From Paraburkholderia youngii (GTDB lineage Bacteria; Pseudomonadota; Gammaproteobacteria; Burkholderiales; Burkholderiaceae), in contig NZ_JAALDK010000004.1 of NCBI RefSeq assembly GCF_013366925.1, positions 177,446 through 241,445 of the forward strand: DNA of 64,000 bases. The letters are read 5' to 3'. The notes under the pieces are model-generated. The model worked only from the letters and a program-made list of their open reading frames with translations. It had not been told where the DNA came from and did not search any database. Positions within the stretch are counted from its first letter, which is position 1. The number at the start of each line of letters is the position of its first letter. The position numbers were made by a program, and so were the translations under genes. This document shows, piece by piece, positions 1 to 7,930 of the stretch.

Positions 1-2
1 AC

Positions 3-59
3 GCTCCAGCGGCTGCTGAGCCTGTTTCGAGCGGCACCGACCTCGCTTCGCTGTTCTAA
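3..59 (+). CDS. C-terminal end of a gene cut by the window edge, probably PRTRC protein E
   Basis: An open frame enters from the left edge and stops at TAA 57-59, 12 nt before the PRTRC C start, ending in -DLASLF. Its position directly before PRTRC C suggests the last codons of the preceding cassette gene (PRTRC E in other cassettes). Only 18 residues are visible, so identity rests on context. Confidence 0.35.
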   Translation, partial: APAAAEPVSSGTDLASLF

Positions 60-71
60 GGAGGGACGGTC

Positions 72-290
72 ATGTCGATTTCGATCACCGCGCTCGTTCG
101 CCAGTTCTCTTACAACGGCGTTGCATTTGCCGATCCCGGCCCGGCGTTCTCGCCCGAAGACGTTCGCGATCTCTACTCGGCGCAGTACCCCGAGCTGACG
201 ACTGCGTCCGTCGATGGTCCCGAGATCTCGGGAGATGTCGCGACCTACAAGTTTGTCCGCGCGGCCGGCGCCAAGGGTTCGTATGCGTAA
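72..290 (+). CDS. PRTRC system protein C (ubiquitin-like candidate)
   Basis: This 72-residue protein starts after a strong Shine-Dalgarno (AAGGAGGG). The pattern FSYNG, then PEDVRDLYSAQYPEL, then a strand-rich C-terminal half matches PRTRC protein C. The family occurs on plasmids beside a ThiF homologue; comparative genomics has proposed a beta-grasp, ubiquitin-like fold for it. The neighbours PRTRC F, B, A and ThiF lie in order downstream. The C-terminus reads AKG-SYA: no di-glycine, but a single Gly followed by three residues. A transcription terminator follows, so F onward may be expressed at another level. Family membership is well supported; the Ubl role is inference. Confidence 0.85.
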   Translation: MSISITALVRQFSYNGVAFADPGPAFSPEDVRDLYSAQYPELTTASVDGPEISGDVATYKFVRAAGAKGSYA

Positions 291-340
291 GCAGACGCTT
301 CTCAAGGCTCTTGCCGACCCGGCCAACGGGTTCAATCAGG

Positions 341-366
341 AACCGCCCGAGAGGGCGGTTTTTTTA
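341..366 (+). terminator. Rho-independent terminator between PRTRC C and F
   Basis: AACCGCCC, loop gaga, GGGCGGTT, then a T run. The perfect 8-bp stem ends 20 nt before the PRTRC F start codon, so it could act as a partial terminator inside the cassette. Confidence 0.8.
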
Positions 367-386
367 TATGACGACGAGGTTCGCCA

Positions 387-1532
387 ATGCTGTTCGATCC
401 TTCATTCACTGATAGAGCGGTCGATGCGGGCGTCGGTGCGTCCTGGCAACCGCCAGTCACTGCCGTTGCCCAGTATCGACCTGCCGATTGTGTTCTGACG
501 CTGCCGGATGTGTGTGAGGAAGTGCCCGCGAGTGCGTCGGTCAAATGGCGCAACGATGAGTCACTTGATGCGATCGTGCTCGAGCAGTTCCGGCACGGTC
601 CGCTTCGGGCGGAAGATGTGGAAGCGCCAGTCAGCCCGGTCGACGCTTTCCGGCAGGCATTCTTTGCGTGGGTGCGCCGGCAGTTGCCTGCGCCGCTTCG
701 CTTCCTGTCCTTCGGACTGGAGCTTTGTGACACCAACGCCGTCATCGATGCCATCCAGCATCAGTATGAGCACGATGATTTCAAGCCTCGCACGTCGTTG
801 CATCTGGGCGTGAAGTCAACCGACGAGTGGGTGCACGAGGTGGGAGCCTTTGCAGAACCGCTGCGCCGTGCCCATCCGCTTTTGCTACACACGATTTCCA
901 ATATCGTCGATCGCGTTTCCGGCAAGACGGTCCTCGTCCGTACCCCCGGCTGGTTCCTTTGCGAGGCCTCGTGCCTGCACTGGGAGGGTAACGAAAGTGC
1001 GACAGACGAAGACGTGCGAGCGTGGCTGAATGACGTGTACGGCGACGACGCCGAGGTGGTTGATCGCTATCTCCCGTCCGAGTTGCGGCCGCTGCTTTGT
1101 CCCGACGAGATCCGTGTGCCGGGGAAAGTTGAAGGGCGCCGCGTTCGCTCGTCCGTCCTTTCAGACAACGAATTGCGGCAGTTGCGCGCGGACTCACCGG
1201 GCATGGTTGCACGGGTTTGTGATCACCTGCTGGTCCTGAAGCAGCTGTTGAGCAAGGCTGGGAAGTCCGACTGCCTGGCTGACGGCTATGACGCACAGCC
1301 CATTTACTCCGGTTGCACGTTCGTCCTCTCGCAAAACGAGCGGATGGGCGAACTGCTCGACGACCACATGAACAACGCGTTCTCGGCAGGCGAATCGTCC
1401 GAGTACAGCCGTTTCATTTCCTTTTCCGACACACGACGGGGCATCCGCGCGCAGTACGCGCAATGGGGCCTCGGATTACGCATGCTTCATCACCTCGATC
1501 GCCTGATGGCGCTGGTGGTGGACCCTAACTAG
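387..1532 (+). CDS. PRTRC system protein F
   Basis: A 381-residue protein placed between PRTRC C and PRTRC B, as in other PRTRC cassettes. It has no signal peptide or membrane segment and no catalytic motif I can name. Several Trp/Cys-containing segments (for example around residues 187-201) and an acidic C-terminal half suggest a soluble globular protein. The start is the ATG 20 nt after the terminator hairpin; eleven nt separate its stop from PRTRC B, so the two are probably co-transcribed. The call rests on size, order and family resemblance; its biochemical role is unknown. Confidence 0.75.
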   Translation: MLFDPSFTDRAVDAGVGASWQPPVTAVAQYRPADCVLTLPDVCEEVPASASVKWRNDESLDAIVLEQFRHGPLRAEDVEAPVSPVDAFRQAFFAWVRRQLPAPLRFLSFGLELCDTNAVIDAIQHQYEHDDFKPRTSLHLGVKSTDEWVHEVGAFAEPLRRAHPLLLHTISNIVDRVSGKTVLVRTPGWFLCEASCLHWEGNESATDEDVRAWLNDVYGDDAEVVDRYLPSELRPLLCPDEIRVPGKVEGRRVRSSVLSDNELRQLRADSPGMVARVCDHLLVLKQLLSKAGKSDCLADGYDAQPIYSGCTFVLSQNERMGELLDDHMNNAFSAGESSEYSRFISFSDTRRGIRAQYAQWGLGLRMLHHLDRLMALVVDPN

Positions 1533-1542
1533 GAGCTTTCCC

Positions 1543-2271
1543 ATGAATGGTGTTTCGATTGGCCAGACGGGTCACGACGTGACGTTGTCATCGGCCCTTT
1601 TGCTCTACACAGGTCCGAACGGCTCGCACTATGCAACGGCGCATCCCGTCACTGCAGAGCGCAAGACCGGACGCCCGATCATCGGTGCAGGCCGGCCGCT
1701 GGATCGCAAGGCGCTCATCGATGCGCTCGTGCAGCTCGATCGCAATGCCGCACCCAAAGCTGATTTCCTCCAGGCCACAGTGCTTGGTGTGACGTCGGCT
1801 GCGGTGACGTGGTGGTGCGCGCCGGCTTTGCGACGCGTGTTTTTCAAGTGCGAGGAGCTTGGCGAGCGCAGTGCGGTGGTGCCGCATCCGGGGCAGGTGT
1901 TTCAGGCCAGCACGAACGGCTTTCGGGTCTTCGCGCTGAAAGGCGACAGCAGACCCGAACCATCGACGGCGCTTTTCGAGCCTCCGTACTTCAACACGTG
2001 GGACCGGGGCAAGATCTGCATTGGTTCGGCCAATGTCCCGCGGCGCATCGAGGTTTCGGCGATCGCCGGATGGGAGGAAGCTTTCTTCGCGTCCGCGTTC
2101 ACGCACCCGAATCACGGCGGCAAGCGTGTCGAGTACAAGAACGGCTTCTACGCGTTCTGGAAAGACATGCTGGACGGCAGCTTCGAGGCTTTCCCGGTCG
2201 ATGTGCTGGTGCCGATGAAAGACGCCACGGCGGGCAAGCTCGTCGCCGGAGAGATTGGAGGTCAGGAATGA
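1543..2271 (+). CDS. PRTRC system protein B (E2-like candidate)
   Basis: 242 residues, RBS AGGAG. The segment PPYFNTWDRGKICIG (about residues 147-161, Cys159) resembles the active-site strand of E2 ubiquitin-conjugating enzymes, in which an Asn and a G-x-[IV]-C element surround the catalytic Cys. A second motif, FTHPNHGG, lies downstream. Comparative studies of prokaryotic ubiquitin-like systems have proposed that PRTRC B is a divergent E2-like protein. The stop overlaps the PRTRC A start (ATGA), indicating translational coupling. The PRTRC B assignment is firm; the E2 activity is inferred. Confidence 0.82.
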   Translation: MNGVSIGQTGHDVTLSSALLLYTGPNGSHYATAHPVTAERKTGRPIIGAGRPLDRKALIDALVQLDRNAAPKADFLQATVLGVTSAAVTWWCAPALRRVFFKCEELGERSAVVPHPGQVFQASTNGFRVFALKGDSRPEPSTALFEPPYFNTWDRGKICIGSANVPRRIEVSAIAGWEEAFFASAFTHPNHGGKRVEYKNGFYAFWKDMLDGSFEAFPVDVLVPMKDATAGKLVAGEIGGQE

Positions 2272-2912
2272 ATCCAGTCGATCAGGTGTTACAGGCCTCG
2301 TTCCCGTCCGTCATGGTGCCGACGCGTGAGCCGGTTGTCCCGATGTCCGCATCGGGGGAGCGGCTGCTGATTGCGTCCAACGGCGTGTTTCTCGAAATCG
2401 ACCGTCCGTGGATACGGCTGGTGCGCCATCTGGGCTCGTTCAGCTGGCATACGCCTGTTCCGTATGGCGAGGCAGCTGACTCGACGGAAGTGCGCTGCGG
2501 CGCGGTGCCGGCCGATCTGGTGGCCGGTTTCGCGCGTATGGCTCGCGCAGCGTTGCCCAATGAGGTCGGCGCGTGGATCACATGGAATGCGTCGACAGGC
2601 GCGTTCCGGCTGGTGCCGCTCCCTTCGTTGTCGCATAGTCCGACGCACCTTCATTACGAGCGTCCGCAACTTGGCGATGACGAATGGCTGGTGGTCGACT
2701 GTCATTCGCATGGTCGCGGCAGGGCGTACTTCTCATCGACCGATGATCGCGACGATCAACACGATGTGAAGCTGTCGCTGGTGCTCGGTCACTGCCATCA
2801 GGTGCCGTCTGTCGCGCTGCGGTTGTGCGCGAAGGGCCGTTTCGAGGTCCAGCGCGCTGTACCGGAGCGCTGGACGGCAGCGTTGGCTGCGTCGGCTGCG
2901 GAGGTCGTATGA
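2268..2912 (+). CDS. PRTRC system protein A (JAMM/MPN-type peptidase candidate)
   Basis: 214 residues, overlapping PRTRC B and ThiF by ATGA at each end. It carries a complete JAMM zinc motif: His146-Ser-His148, ten residues, Asp159 (H-x-H-x10-D), with Ser156/157 in the position of the conserved serine and Glu99 (PNEVGAW) as the likely upstream catalytic acid. JAMM proteins remove or process ubiquitin-like tails. Beside an E1-like ThiF, an E2-like protein and a 72-aa ubiquitin-like candidate, this one is a plausible processing or deconjugating peptidase. The motif is seen directly; the substrate is inferred. Confidence 0.82.
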   Translation: MNPVDQVLQASFPSVMVPTREPVVPMSASGERLLIASNGVFLEIDRPWIRLVRHLGSFSWHTPVPYGEAADSTEVRCGAVPADLVAGFARMARAALPNEVGAWITWNASTGAFRLVPLPSLSHSPTHLHYERPQLGDDEWLVVDCHSHGRGRAYFSSTDDRDDQHDVKLSLVLGHCHQVPSVALRLCAKGRFEVQRAVPERWTAALAASAAEVV

Positions 2913-3721
2913 CGCTTTTGCATACGACACCGCCGCACATGCTGAGCGGACCGTGGAAGGTGGTGGTTGTGGGCGCTGGCGGTACCGGCAGCGCCTTGCT
3001 TCCCTCTCTCGCGCGATTGCATCACGCAATGATCGAGCTCGGGCACCCGGGCGGAATCGAGTGCCTAGTCTACGACGACGACACGGTCAGCGAGTTCAAC
3101 GTTGGCAGGCAGGGCTTCTATCCCAACGACGTCGGCCAGTACAAGGCGACGTTGCTGGTGAATCGCCTGAACCTGCTGATGGGCACGAACTGGAAGGCCG
3201 AGCCGCGACGCGTCGATTCGAAGCTGAATCTATACGGTGACATGGTGATCGGCTGCGTCGATTCGCGGCGTGCGCGTCACGCGATCGCGCAGGCTGCGAA
3301 GCGCGGCAACGTTCGCTATTACCTCGACTGCGGCAACGAGACGGATCGTGGCCAGGTCATTCTCGGCGAGTTCGGCAAGGCGCGGCATGACAGGTTGCCC
3401 CATGTGGGCGACCTGTTCCCCGACCTGCTGAATCCGAAGAATGACAAGGGCGACGATGCGCCGTCCTGCTCGATGGCCGATGCACTGCGCAAGCAGTCGC
3501 TCGTCATCAATCAGGCGATCTCGGTGCAGGCGTTCAATCTGTTGTGGTCGCTGTTTCGCAACGGTGGCCTCAATTTCTCGGGCGTATTCGTGAACCTCGC
3601 AACGGGGCGAACGAATCCGATTCCCATCGACCCGGCGGCATGGGCGCGCTTTGGCTATGACGCGCCAAAGCTGCCTGTGAAAAAGGCCCGCAAGCCTGCA
3701 AAGGCCAGGGTCTCCGACTGA
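2909..3721 (+). CDS. PRTRC system ThiF-family protein (E1-like)
   Basis: 270 residues starting at the ATG that overlaps the PRTRC A stop. Visible E1/ThiF signatures: the nucleotide-binding loop GAGGTGS (about residues 22-28), the DDDTVSEFNVGRQGF segment matching the 'D-x-V-x-x-x-N-x-x-RQ' signature, and GCVDSRRAR, matching the conserved Asp/Arg around the adenylate. A cysteine in APSCSMAD is a possible thioester residue. The C-terminal tail is Lys/Pro-rich. Expected role: ATP-dependent adenylation of a ubiquitin-like C-terminus, most simply PRTRC C. Confidence 0.88.
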   Translation: MTLLHTTPPHMLSGPWKVVVVGAGGTGSALLPSLARLHHAMIELGHPGGIECLVYDDDTVSEFNVGRQGFYPNDVGQYKATLLVNRLNLLMGTNWKAEPRRVDSKLNLYGDMVIGCVDSRRARHAIAQAAKRGNVRYYLDCGNETDRGQVILGEFGKARHDRLPHVGDLFPDLLNPKNDKGDDAPSCSMADALRKQSLVINQAISVQAFNLLWSLFRNGGLNFSGVFVNLATGRTNPIPIDPAAWARFGYDAPKLPVKKARKPAKARVSD

Positions 3722-3757
3722 ACCGCACCCGTTCAAGGCGCGGCGCTATACCTCTCT

Positions 3758-3782
3758 GATGTCCCCGCTTCGGCGGGGCATC
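3758..3782 (+). terminator. Hairpin downstream of the PRTRC cassette
   Basis: GATG-t-CCCCGC, loop ttcg, GCGGGG-CATC. This stable stem-loop lacks a T run. Before the IS4 insertion it would have stood about 40 nt before the start of the gene now at 5327, so it is one of the recurrent pre-gene hairpins. Confidence 0.5.
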
Positions 3783-3801
3783 AAATTCCCCATCTCAAAC
3801 T

Positions 3802-5305
3802 CTGAAGTTTACCCACAAATTGTCGGAGCAATTCATTCGTTTTGTCGAAAAATACGGTACATCTCGGTGATCTCATGCAAGGCAAGGAAGCCACGCCAGG
3901 TAACGGTTGGCCCTGGCGGGCGATCATTCGAACGATCGAGATAGCCCCCAAGCCTGGCGATCCATAACATGACTTGAGCCAGCGATGGGACGTGCTCAGG
4001 TAACGCCGTAGTGCTGTGGACGCGGCAATAAAGCGCGCGCCACTCGACAGGCTGCAATAGCACTTCGCACGGCAGCTCGCCATCCAATCGTGAGAGCAAT
4101 GTCGCGTAGAGAATGCGCCAGCTGACTACCGCAAATAGCGCTGTGGCGCGTACAAATCGTTCGAGAGTACCGAATTGCCTTGCTTCGATCCGGCAACCAC
4201 TTTTGAGAACGCGATGCCACGATTCAATTGTCCAGCGTCGTGCGTACCATGCAATCCGTTCAAGCACTTCGTCGAGAGTGTGCGTTGGCACTGAACACAG
4301 CAACATCCATTCAATTGGTTGAATACCCTCGGGAGGATGGGTCTCCAGCGCCTGAATCGCAAATACTTCCACCGTTGGTAGTGCACCTGGCCGATTCCGG
4401 GGCGGCTTCAGTTCCACGCACGTACAGCGCAATGTCAGCCGCGCAGTACGCGTCGTATGCGTGCGGCTAGCCGGTACCTGAAGTTCAGTCTCGCCGAGTG
4501 GAGGAGAAGCCGCAACAGTCTCCCACAGGTACTTCTCGGGGTGGGCGACGCGCCGATTCCATGCAGCGCGTACGAGCCAGTCGACGCCTCTCGGTCGCGG
4601 CGCCACGAAGGTGTCGTAGACATCGCCCTCGCGATCACACACTCCGACAATACGAGTCTGTGGACAATGTTGGTGCAGGGCGGCGAGGTGCTCGATGCCC
4701 TCCATCCATTTCGCACTTTCCTTCTCTCGTATTGATCGCTTCTTGCGCTGACTTGCCTTACCAGCTTGTTCTGGTGGTCTCGACCATGTCTTCATTCCCA
4801 ATATACCCAACGGCAAACCGTCGGGGCTGACGGCCAACATGCTGTGCATCAGGAATCCGCGCTCGTTGCCACCGGTGCAATAGCCTAGACCCTGCGTCGC
4901 AGGCAAATGCGTCAGATTGAACTCGGTAGTGTCCTGCACAGCCAGCACCACCGATACCGTCCGCATACGCGCGAGTGTCTGCGCAATATGATTGCCGAGC
5001 AAGCCATCAGTATCGACTTGATCGTTGTCGAAAAAGCGATACGCTGCTTTAAGCTCTGGCCCTGCAAGCGCTTGCGGCAACGAACATTGAGGGCTGTGCG
5101 CAAGTCGTCGCGCAAGCTGAACAAGGCGCTGTGTTAGGCGAGCATCGCCTAACTCCGCCATGCCAAACTCTCCTCGCTTGCCCAGTCCTCAAGGTCGCCA
5201 ATATCAGGCAATGTTGTTCAGCGCTTGTTTGATGGTAAGCGAACGTTAACATTGCCTGAACTCGTTTACAACAGGCAGTTGACCAAAGATGTGGGTAAAT
5301 CTCAG
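3802..5305 (-). mobile_element. IS4-family insertion sequence, complete, with 10-bp target duplication
   Basis: 1504 bp bounded by imperfect inverted repeats: CTGAAGTTTACCCACA on the left and, read inward on the other strand, CTGAGATTTACCCACA on the right. The 10-bp sequence ATCTCAAACT flanks both sides (3792-3801 and 5306-5315), a clean target duplication of IS4-family size. The element separates the PRTRC terminator region from the next gene and disrupts no recognisable coding sequence. The duplication is perfect, which is consistent with a recent insertion. Confidence 0.92.
3833..5161 (-). CDS. IS4-family transposase
   Basis: 442 residues. DDE residues are visible in the usual IS4/Tn5-like contexts: Asp in VQDTTEFN, Asp in CDREGDVYD, and the signature YARRWTIESWHRVLKSG, matching the Y-(2)-R-(3)-E-(6)-K motif of the family. 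An N-terminal segment (GDARLTQRL... KAAYRFFDND) matches the Tn5-type DNA-binding region. Length and frame are intact, so the enzyme is probably functional. Confidence 0.93.
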   Translation of the reverse strand: MAELGDARLTQRLVQLARRLAHSPQCSLPQALAGPELKAAYRFFDNDQVDTDGLLGNHIAQTLARMRTVSVVLAVQDTTEFNLTHLPATQGLGYCTGGNERGFLMHSMLAVSPDGLPLGILGMKTWSRPPEQAGKASQRKKRSIREKESAKWMEGIEHLAALHQHCPQTRIVGVCDREGDVYDTFVAPRPRGVDWLVRAAWNRRVAHPEKYLWETVAASPPLGETELQVPASRTHTTRTARLTLRCTCVELKPPRNRPGALPTVEVFAIQALETHPPEGIQPIEWMLLCSVPTHTLDEVLERIAWYARRWTIESWHRVLKSGCRIEARQFGTLERFVRATALFAVVSWRILYATLLSRLDGELPCEVLLQPVEWRALYCRVHSTTALPEHVPSLAQVMLWIARLGGYLDRSNDRPPGPTVTWRGFLALHEITEMYRIFRQNE

Positions 5306-5326
5306 ATCTCAAACTGGAGGAGTCCA

Positions 5327-5866
5327 ATGACCCCACAAAAACCGTCGACTCCGGTCGGCAAGATGTTCATTCGCTGTGCCCAGTCCGCGGTGGCTGGCGC
5401 CGCAGCTTCGTATGCGGCCGACCACTACGTGGTCGTGTCGGTGCTTCAGTCGCTCGCACGGGCTGTACTTCATCACGAAGAGCTGGTCGGCCCTGAAGTC
5501 GGGAAGCGGCTGCTCATGGTGCTTGCAGTCGCTGCGTTGCTGTTCGCGGCGTCAGTTGCGAGTGAGCGACGTCGCAATGCATTTCTCGATGCTGTCGCTT
5601 CGCGCGGCAGGCGTCTCGCAGGCTGGCTGATGGCCGGTGCTGCGGCGAAGGTCTGTTTCCTTTCCGGTGCGCTGGCGGGTTTCAGGGGTCAAGGCTGGCT
5701 CGCTGGCCTGATGACGCTCGCGATGTACGGCGTTGCTCTCCTCTGCGCTAAGCATCTCCAACCTCGATGGTCGATGACGAAGGGTAGCAAACAAGGACAC
5801 ACGTCTACCTCGCGAACCCGAAAGTCGCTAACGCGATTCGAGACTATCTTGATGAGCGTCGAATAG
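5327..5866 (+). CDS. Hypothetical membrane protein with an altered C-terminus
   Basis: 179 residues read from an ATG with RBS GGAGGAG, immediately right of the IS4 target duplication. Three to four hydrophobic segments (around residues 60-75, 95-115 and 125-145) predict an inner-membrane protein. After about residue 147 the frame runs into DNA that in another frame encodes the end of a tyrosine recombinase, so the last 30 Ser/Thr/Arg-rich residues probably come from a junction. The IS4 probably moved the promoter away. I do not recognise the family. Confidence 0.5.
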   Translation: MTPQKPSTPVGKMFIRCAQSAVAGAAASYAADHYVVVSVLQSLARAVLHHEELVGPEVGKRLLMVLAVAALLFAASVASERRRNAFLDAVASRGRRLAGWLMAGAAAKVCFLSGALAGFRGQGWLAGLMTLAMYGVALLCAKHLQPRWSMTKGSKQGHTSTSRTRKSLTRFETILMSVE

Positions 5867-6180
5867 TCGATGGCGTTGTGTTCAATCACGATGCGCCACT
5901 ATTCCGGTCGCAGAAAGGCGGACAGTTCACACCGAACACATTGCAACGGTTGTTCCATCGCGTGTTTTCGAAGGCCCGAATACAGGGCGCATCGAGCCAT
6001 TCGGGACGGCGCGCATTTGCGACGACTTTGATCGAGAAGGGCGTCGACAGCAAATCCGTTTCGACGGTGATGGGTCACGCGTCGATTGCGATGACGGCTC
6101 GCGACGTAGAAGATAAGCCGGTTAGGCTGAAGCAGATCAGCGCAGATATATTTTGGGTGCGATACGGTGCTCACGTCTAG
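5770..6180 (+). pseudogene. Tyrosine recombinase (integrase) C-terminal remnant
   Basis: One frame reads VYLANPKVANAIRDYL, the catalytic box SSHSGRRAFATTLIEKGV (H-x-x-R) and VMGHASIAMTAR, typical of the tyrosine recombinase C-terminal half. The catalytic Tyr expected after MTAR is Asp (MTARDVED), and an in-frame TAG precedes VYLANP. The N-terminal half is missing. The remnant is fused to the tail of the upstream membrane protein gene and marks an old integration or deletion junction. Confidence 0.75.
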
Positions 6181-6684
6181 GGCATCGTATCAGCCCCGAT
6201 AGCTACTTCCGCCGACGGCGCGGATCCGGACGAACTTTCGACGATGAGGTAAGGCGAATTAGTAGAATCGAAAAGAACGCTGCATTGTGCGTTGCTGCGA
6301 CCATCGATTCAAAGCAGAAATACAATTTTGCCGCACGACCAATTGGAACGTAATCGCCAAATCCAACAGTCGTGAATACTGTGGTGGAGAAGTAGAGGGC
6401 TTCAACTAAATCTGCTGTCGCCGGATAGAAGCCATTTTTCGAGTTCGGAAGGCCAAAGCCGCCGCCGAATCCCCACGCGAATGCGAATTGGGTTGTGAGT
6501 AAGGCGGTGTATACGACGTAGAGAGCTATGGCTAAGACGAAATTTCTTCCAATCTGCTCATTTTTGAATTCAAGTTCTGTCACTAACGACGACAGAAAAA
6601 GTAGATATGAAACCGTTGTCGTCGCGGAACAGATGATGAATACTCTCGCCGGAGACAGTGAAGCGAAAATGCCGATTCCAGCTA

Positions 6685-7779
6685 CTATTGAGAGTTACGT
6701 AATTCATGACATCACCAAAGCTCGGCTTGCTTCCAGCAGGCAACGATGATCGATTTGCGCTTCTGGCCGCTCTTGAGCTTGTTTCGAGCGGTGTGCTTCA
6801 GTTCGGCCAGGTTATCAGGGCAGAAGTTCGCCAATGCGTGCCGCTTGAGCCAGGCCCAAAGGTATTCGACTGGATTCAGGTCCGGGGCGTAGCCGGGCAG
6901 CAGCGCCATCTGGATTGCGCCATCCGTGCTGTCAAGGTACTCGCGCACGACGCGGCTCTTGTGCTGCGCTGCGCCGTCCCACACGATCATCAGCTTGCGC
7001 CTGAGTTGCGCGCGCAGCGCTTTGAGGAATTCGATGATTTGCGCGCTTCTGATCGCGCCGTCGTGCAGTCGGAACACGAAGTTGGTACGGGTAAGACCGG
7101 CGATGGCCGAAACGTGCTTCCAGTTGAAGTGGTACTGAATGATCGGCGTGCAGCCCTTGGGCGCCCAGGTGCGCACTCGTGTGGGGCGCTCCGAGAGGCC
7201 GGATTCGTCAATGAAGACGATCAGTCTTCCTTCGGCGGTACTCTTTTTTTGAGCGCGGGCCAGGTCTTGCGCTTCCAGGTCAGTACCGCGTCCTCGTTGC
7301 GCTCGATCGCCCGGCGCTCCGGCTTTTGCGAGCTGAACCCCAAGGCGCCCAGCAACCGCCACACATGTACCTCGCTGAAGGTAACGCCGTACAGTCGCTC
7401 GATGAGCACCCGTACGCGCTTGAGCGTCCACAGTTCGGTACCGAATCCGTGTGTCAACGGGCTCTGCAGCAGCGCTGCGCGCAGACCTTCGAGTTGGGCC
7501 GCATCCAGTTGCGCCGGCCGCCCCGTGGCCATCACGCGGAGCGCATCGATGCCACCTTCGTCGAGTCGGGCCTTCCATGTGTATGCAGTCTGCCGCGCCA
7601 CTCCGACCATCTTTGCCGCTTCGGCGGGCGTCTTGCCCGCCAACATCAAGCGACCGGCACGCACCCGCTTGCGCGTAGCGTCGTCCATTTTGGCCATCAA
7701 CCCCGTCTCCCTTCAACGTGATGACCGTATAACGCACCAGCAGAGAATCGGTTGTCGTGAATTTAGTAAATCTCAATAG
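6685..7779 (-). mobile_element. IS630-family insertion sequence, complete, TA target
   Basis: 1095 bp flanked by TA on both sides (6683-6684 and 7780-7781), the IS630/Tc1 target. Terminal inverted repeats start CTATTGAGAGTTAC on the left and CTATTGAGATTTAC, read inward, on the right. It lies inside the K+ channel gene. A truncated relative lies at 57993-58388. Confidence 0.92.
6712..7700 (-). CDS. IS630-family transposase, two frames joined at an A7 slippery run
   Basis: The upstream frame (7700 to 7221) encodes the helix-turn-helix part (GKTPAEAAKMVGVARQTAYTW). The downstream frame (to 6712) encodes the DDE domain: FIDESGLSE, then MIVWDGAAQHKS, then LPGYAPDLNPVEYLW with the catalytic Glu. 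The frames overlap at seven A residues (plus-strand T run 7244-7250), where both read AAA codons. This is the usual arrangement for programmed frameshifting or transcriptional slippage in insertion sequences, so it is probably not a mutation. Confidence 0.88.
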
Positions 7780-7930
7780 TAGTGTTCCGAGGATGATAAG
7801 CCCGATTGAACAATAGAACTGTTTGTTGTTAGTCAGGCTGCGCAATATGGGATGTGGTGCGACGACGCTCTTCGTGAGTGAATTGTCTGTGCTCATGGTG
7901 GATATGTTGGTTTCAACGAACTGGATATCG

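Larger units (their letters stand above)
6203..7896 (-). pseudogene. Potassium channel family protein gene interrupted by IS630
   Basis: The 5' part is 7896-7780 and the 3' part 6682-6203; removing the IS (6685-7779) and one TA duplicate restores a continuous frame of about 198 residues. The joined protein has hydrophobic segments around the junction (IGLIILGTL + AGIGIFASL), then VFIICSATTTVSYLLFL and NFVLAIALYVVYTALL, then the pore helix and selectivity filter TVGFGD, and a final membrane segment with a basic tail: a small tetramer-type K+ channel. The 3' part alone has a GTG (6583) that could start a two-TM, 126-aa product retaining the pore. It lies 34 nt after a small membrane protein gene. 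Confidence 0.82.

Noticed and set aside
283..498. Small ORF overlapping the end of PRTRC C and the start of PRTRC F
   Set aside because: It runs through the terminator and into PRTRC F in another frame, with no RBS.
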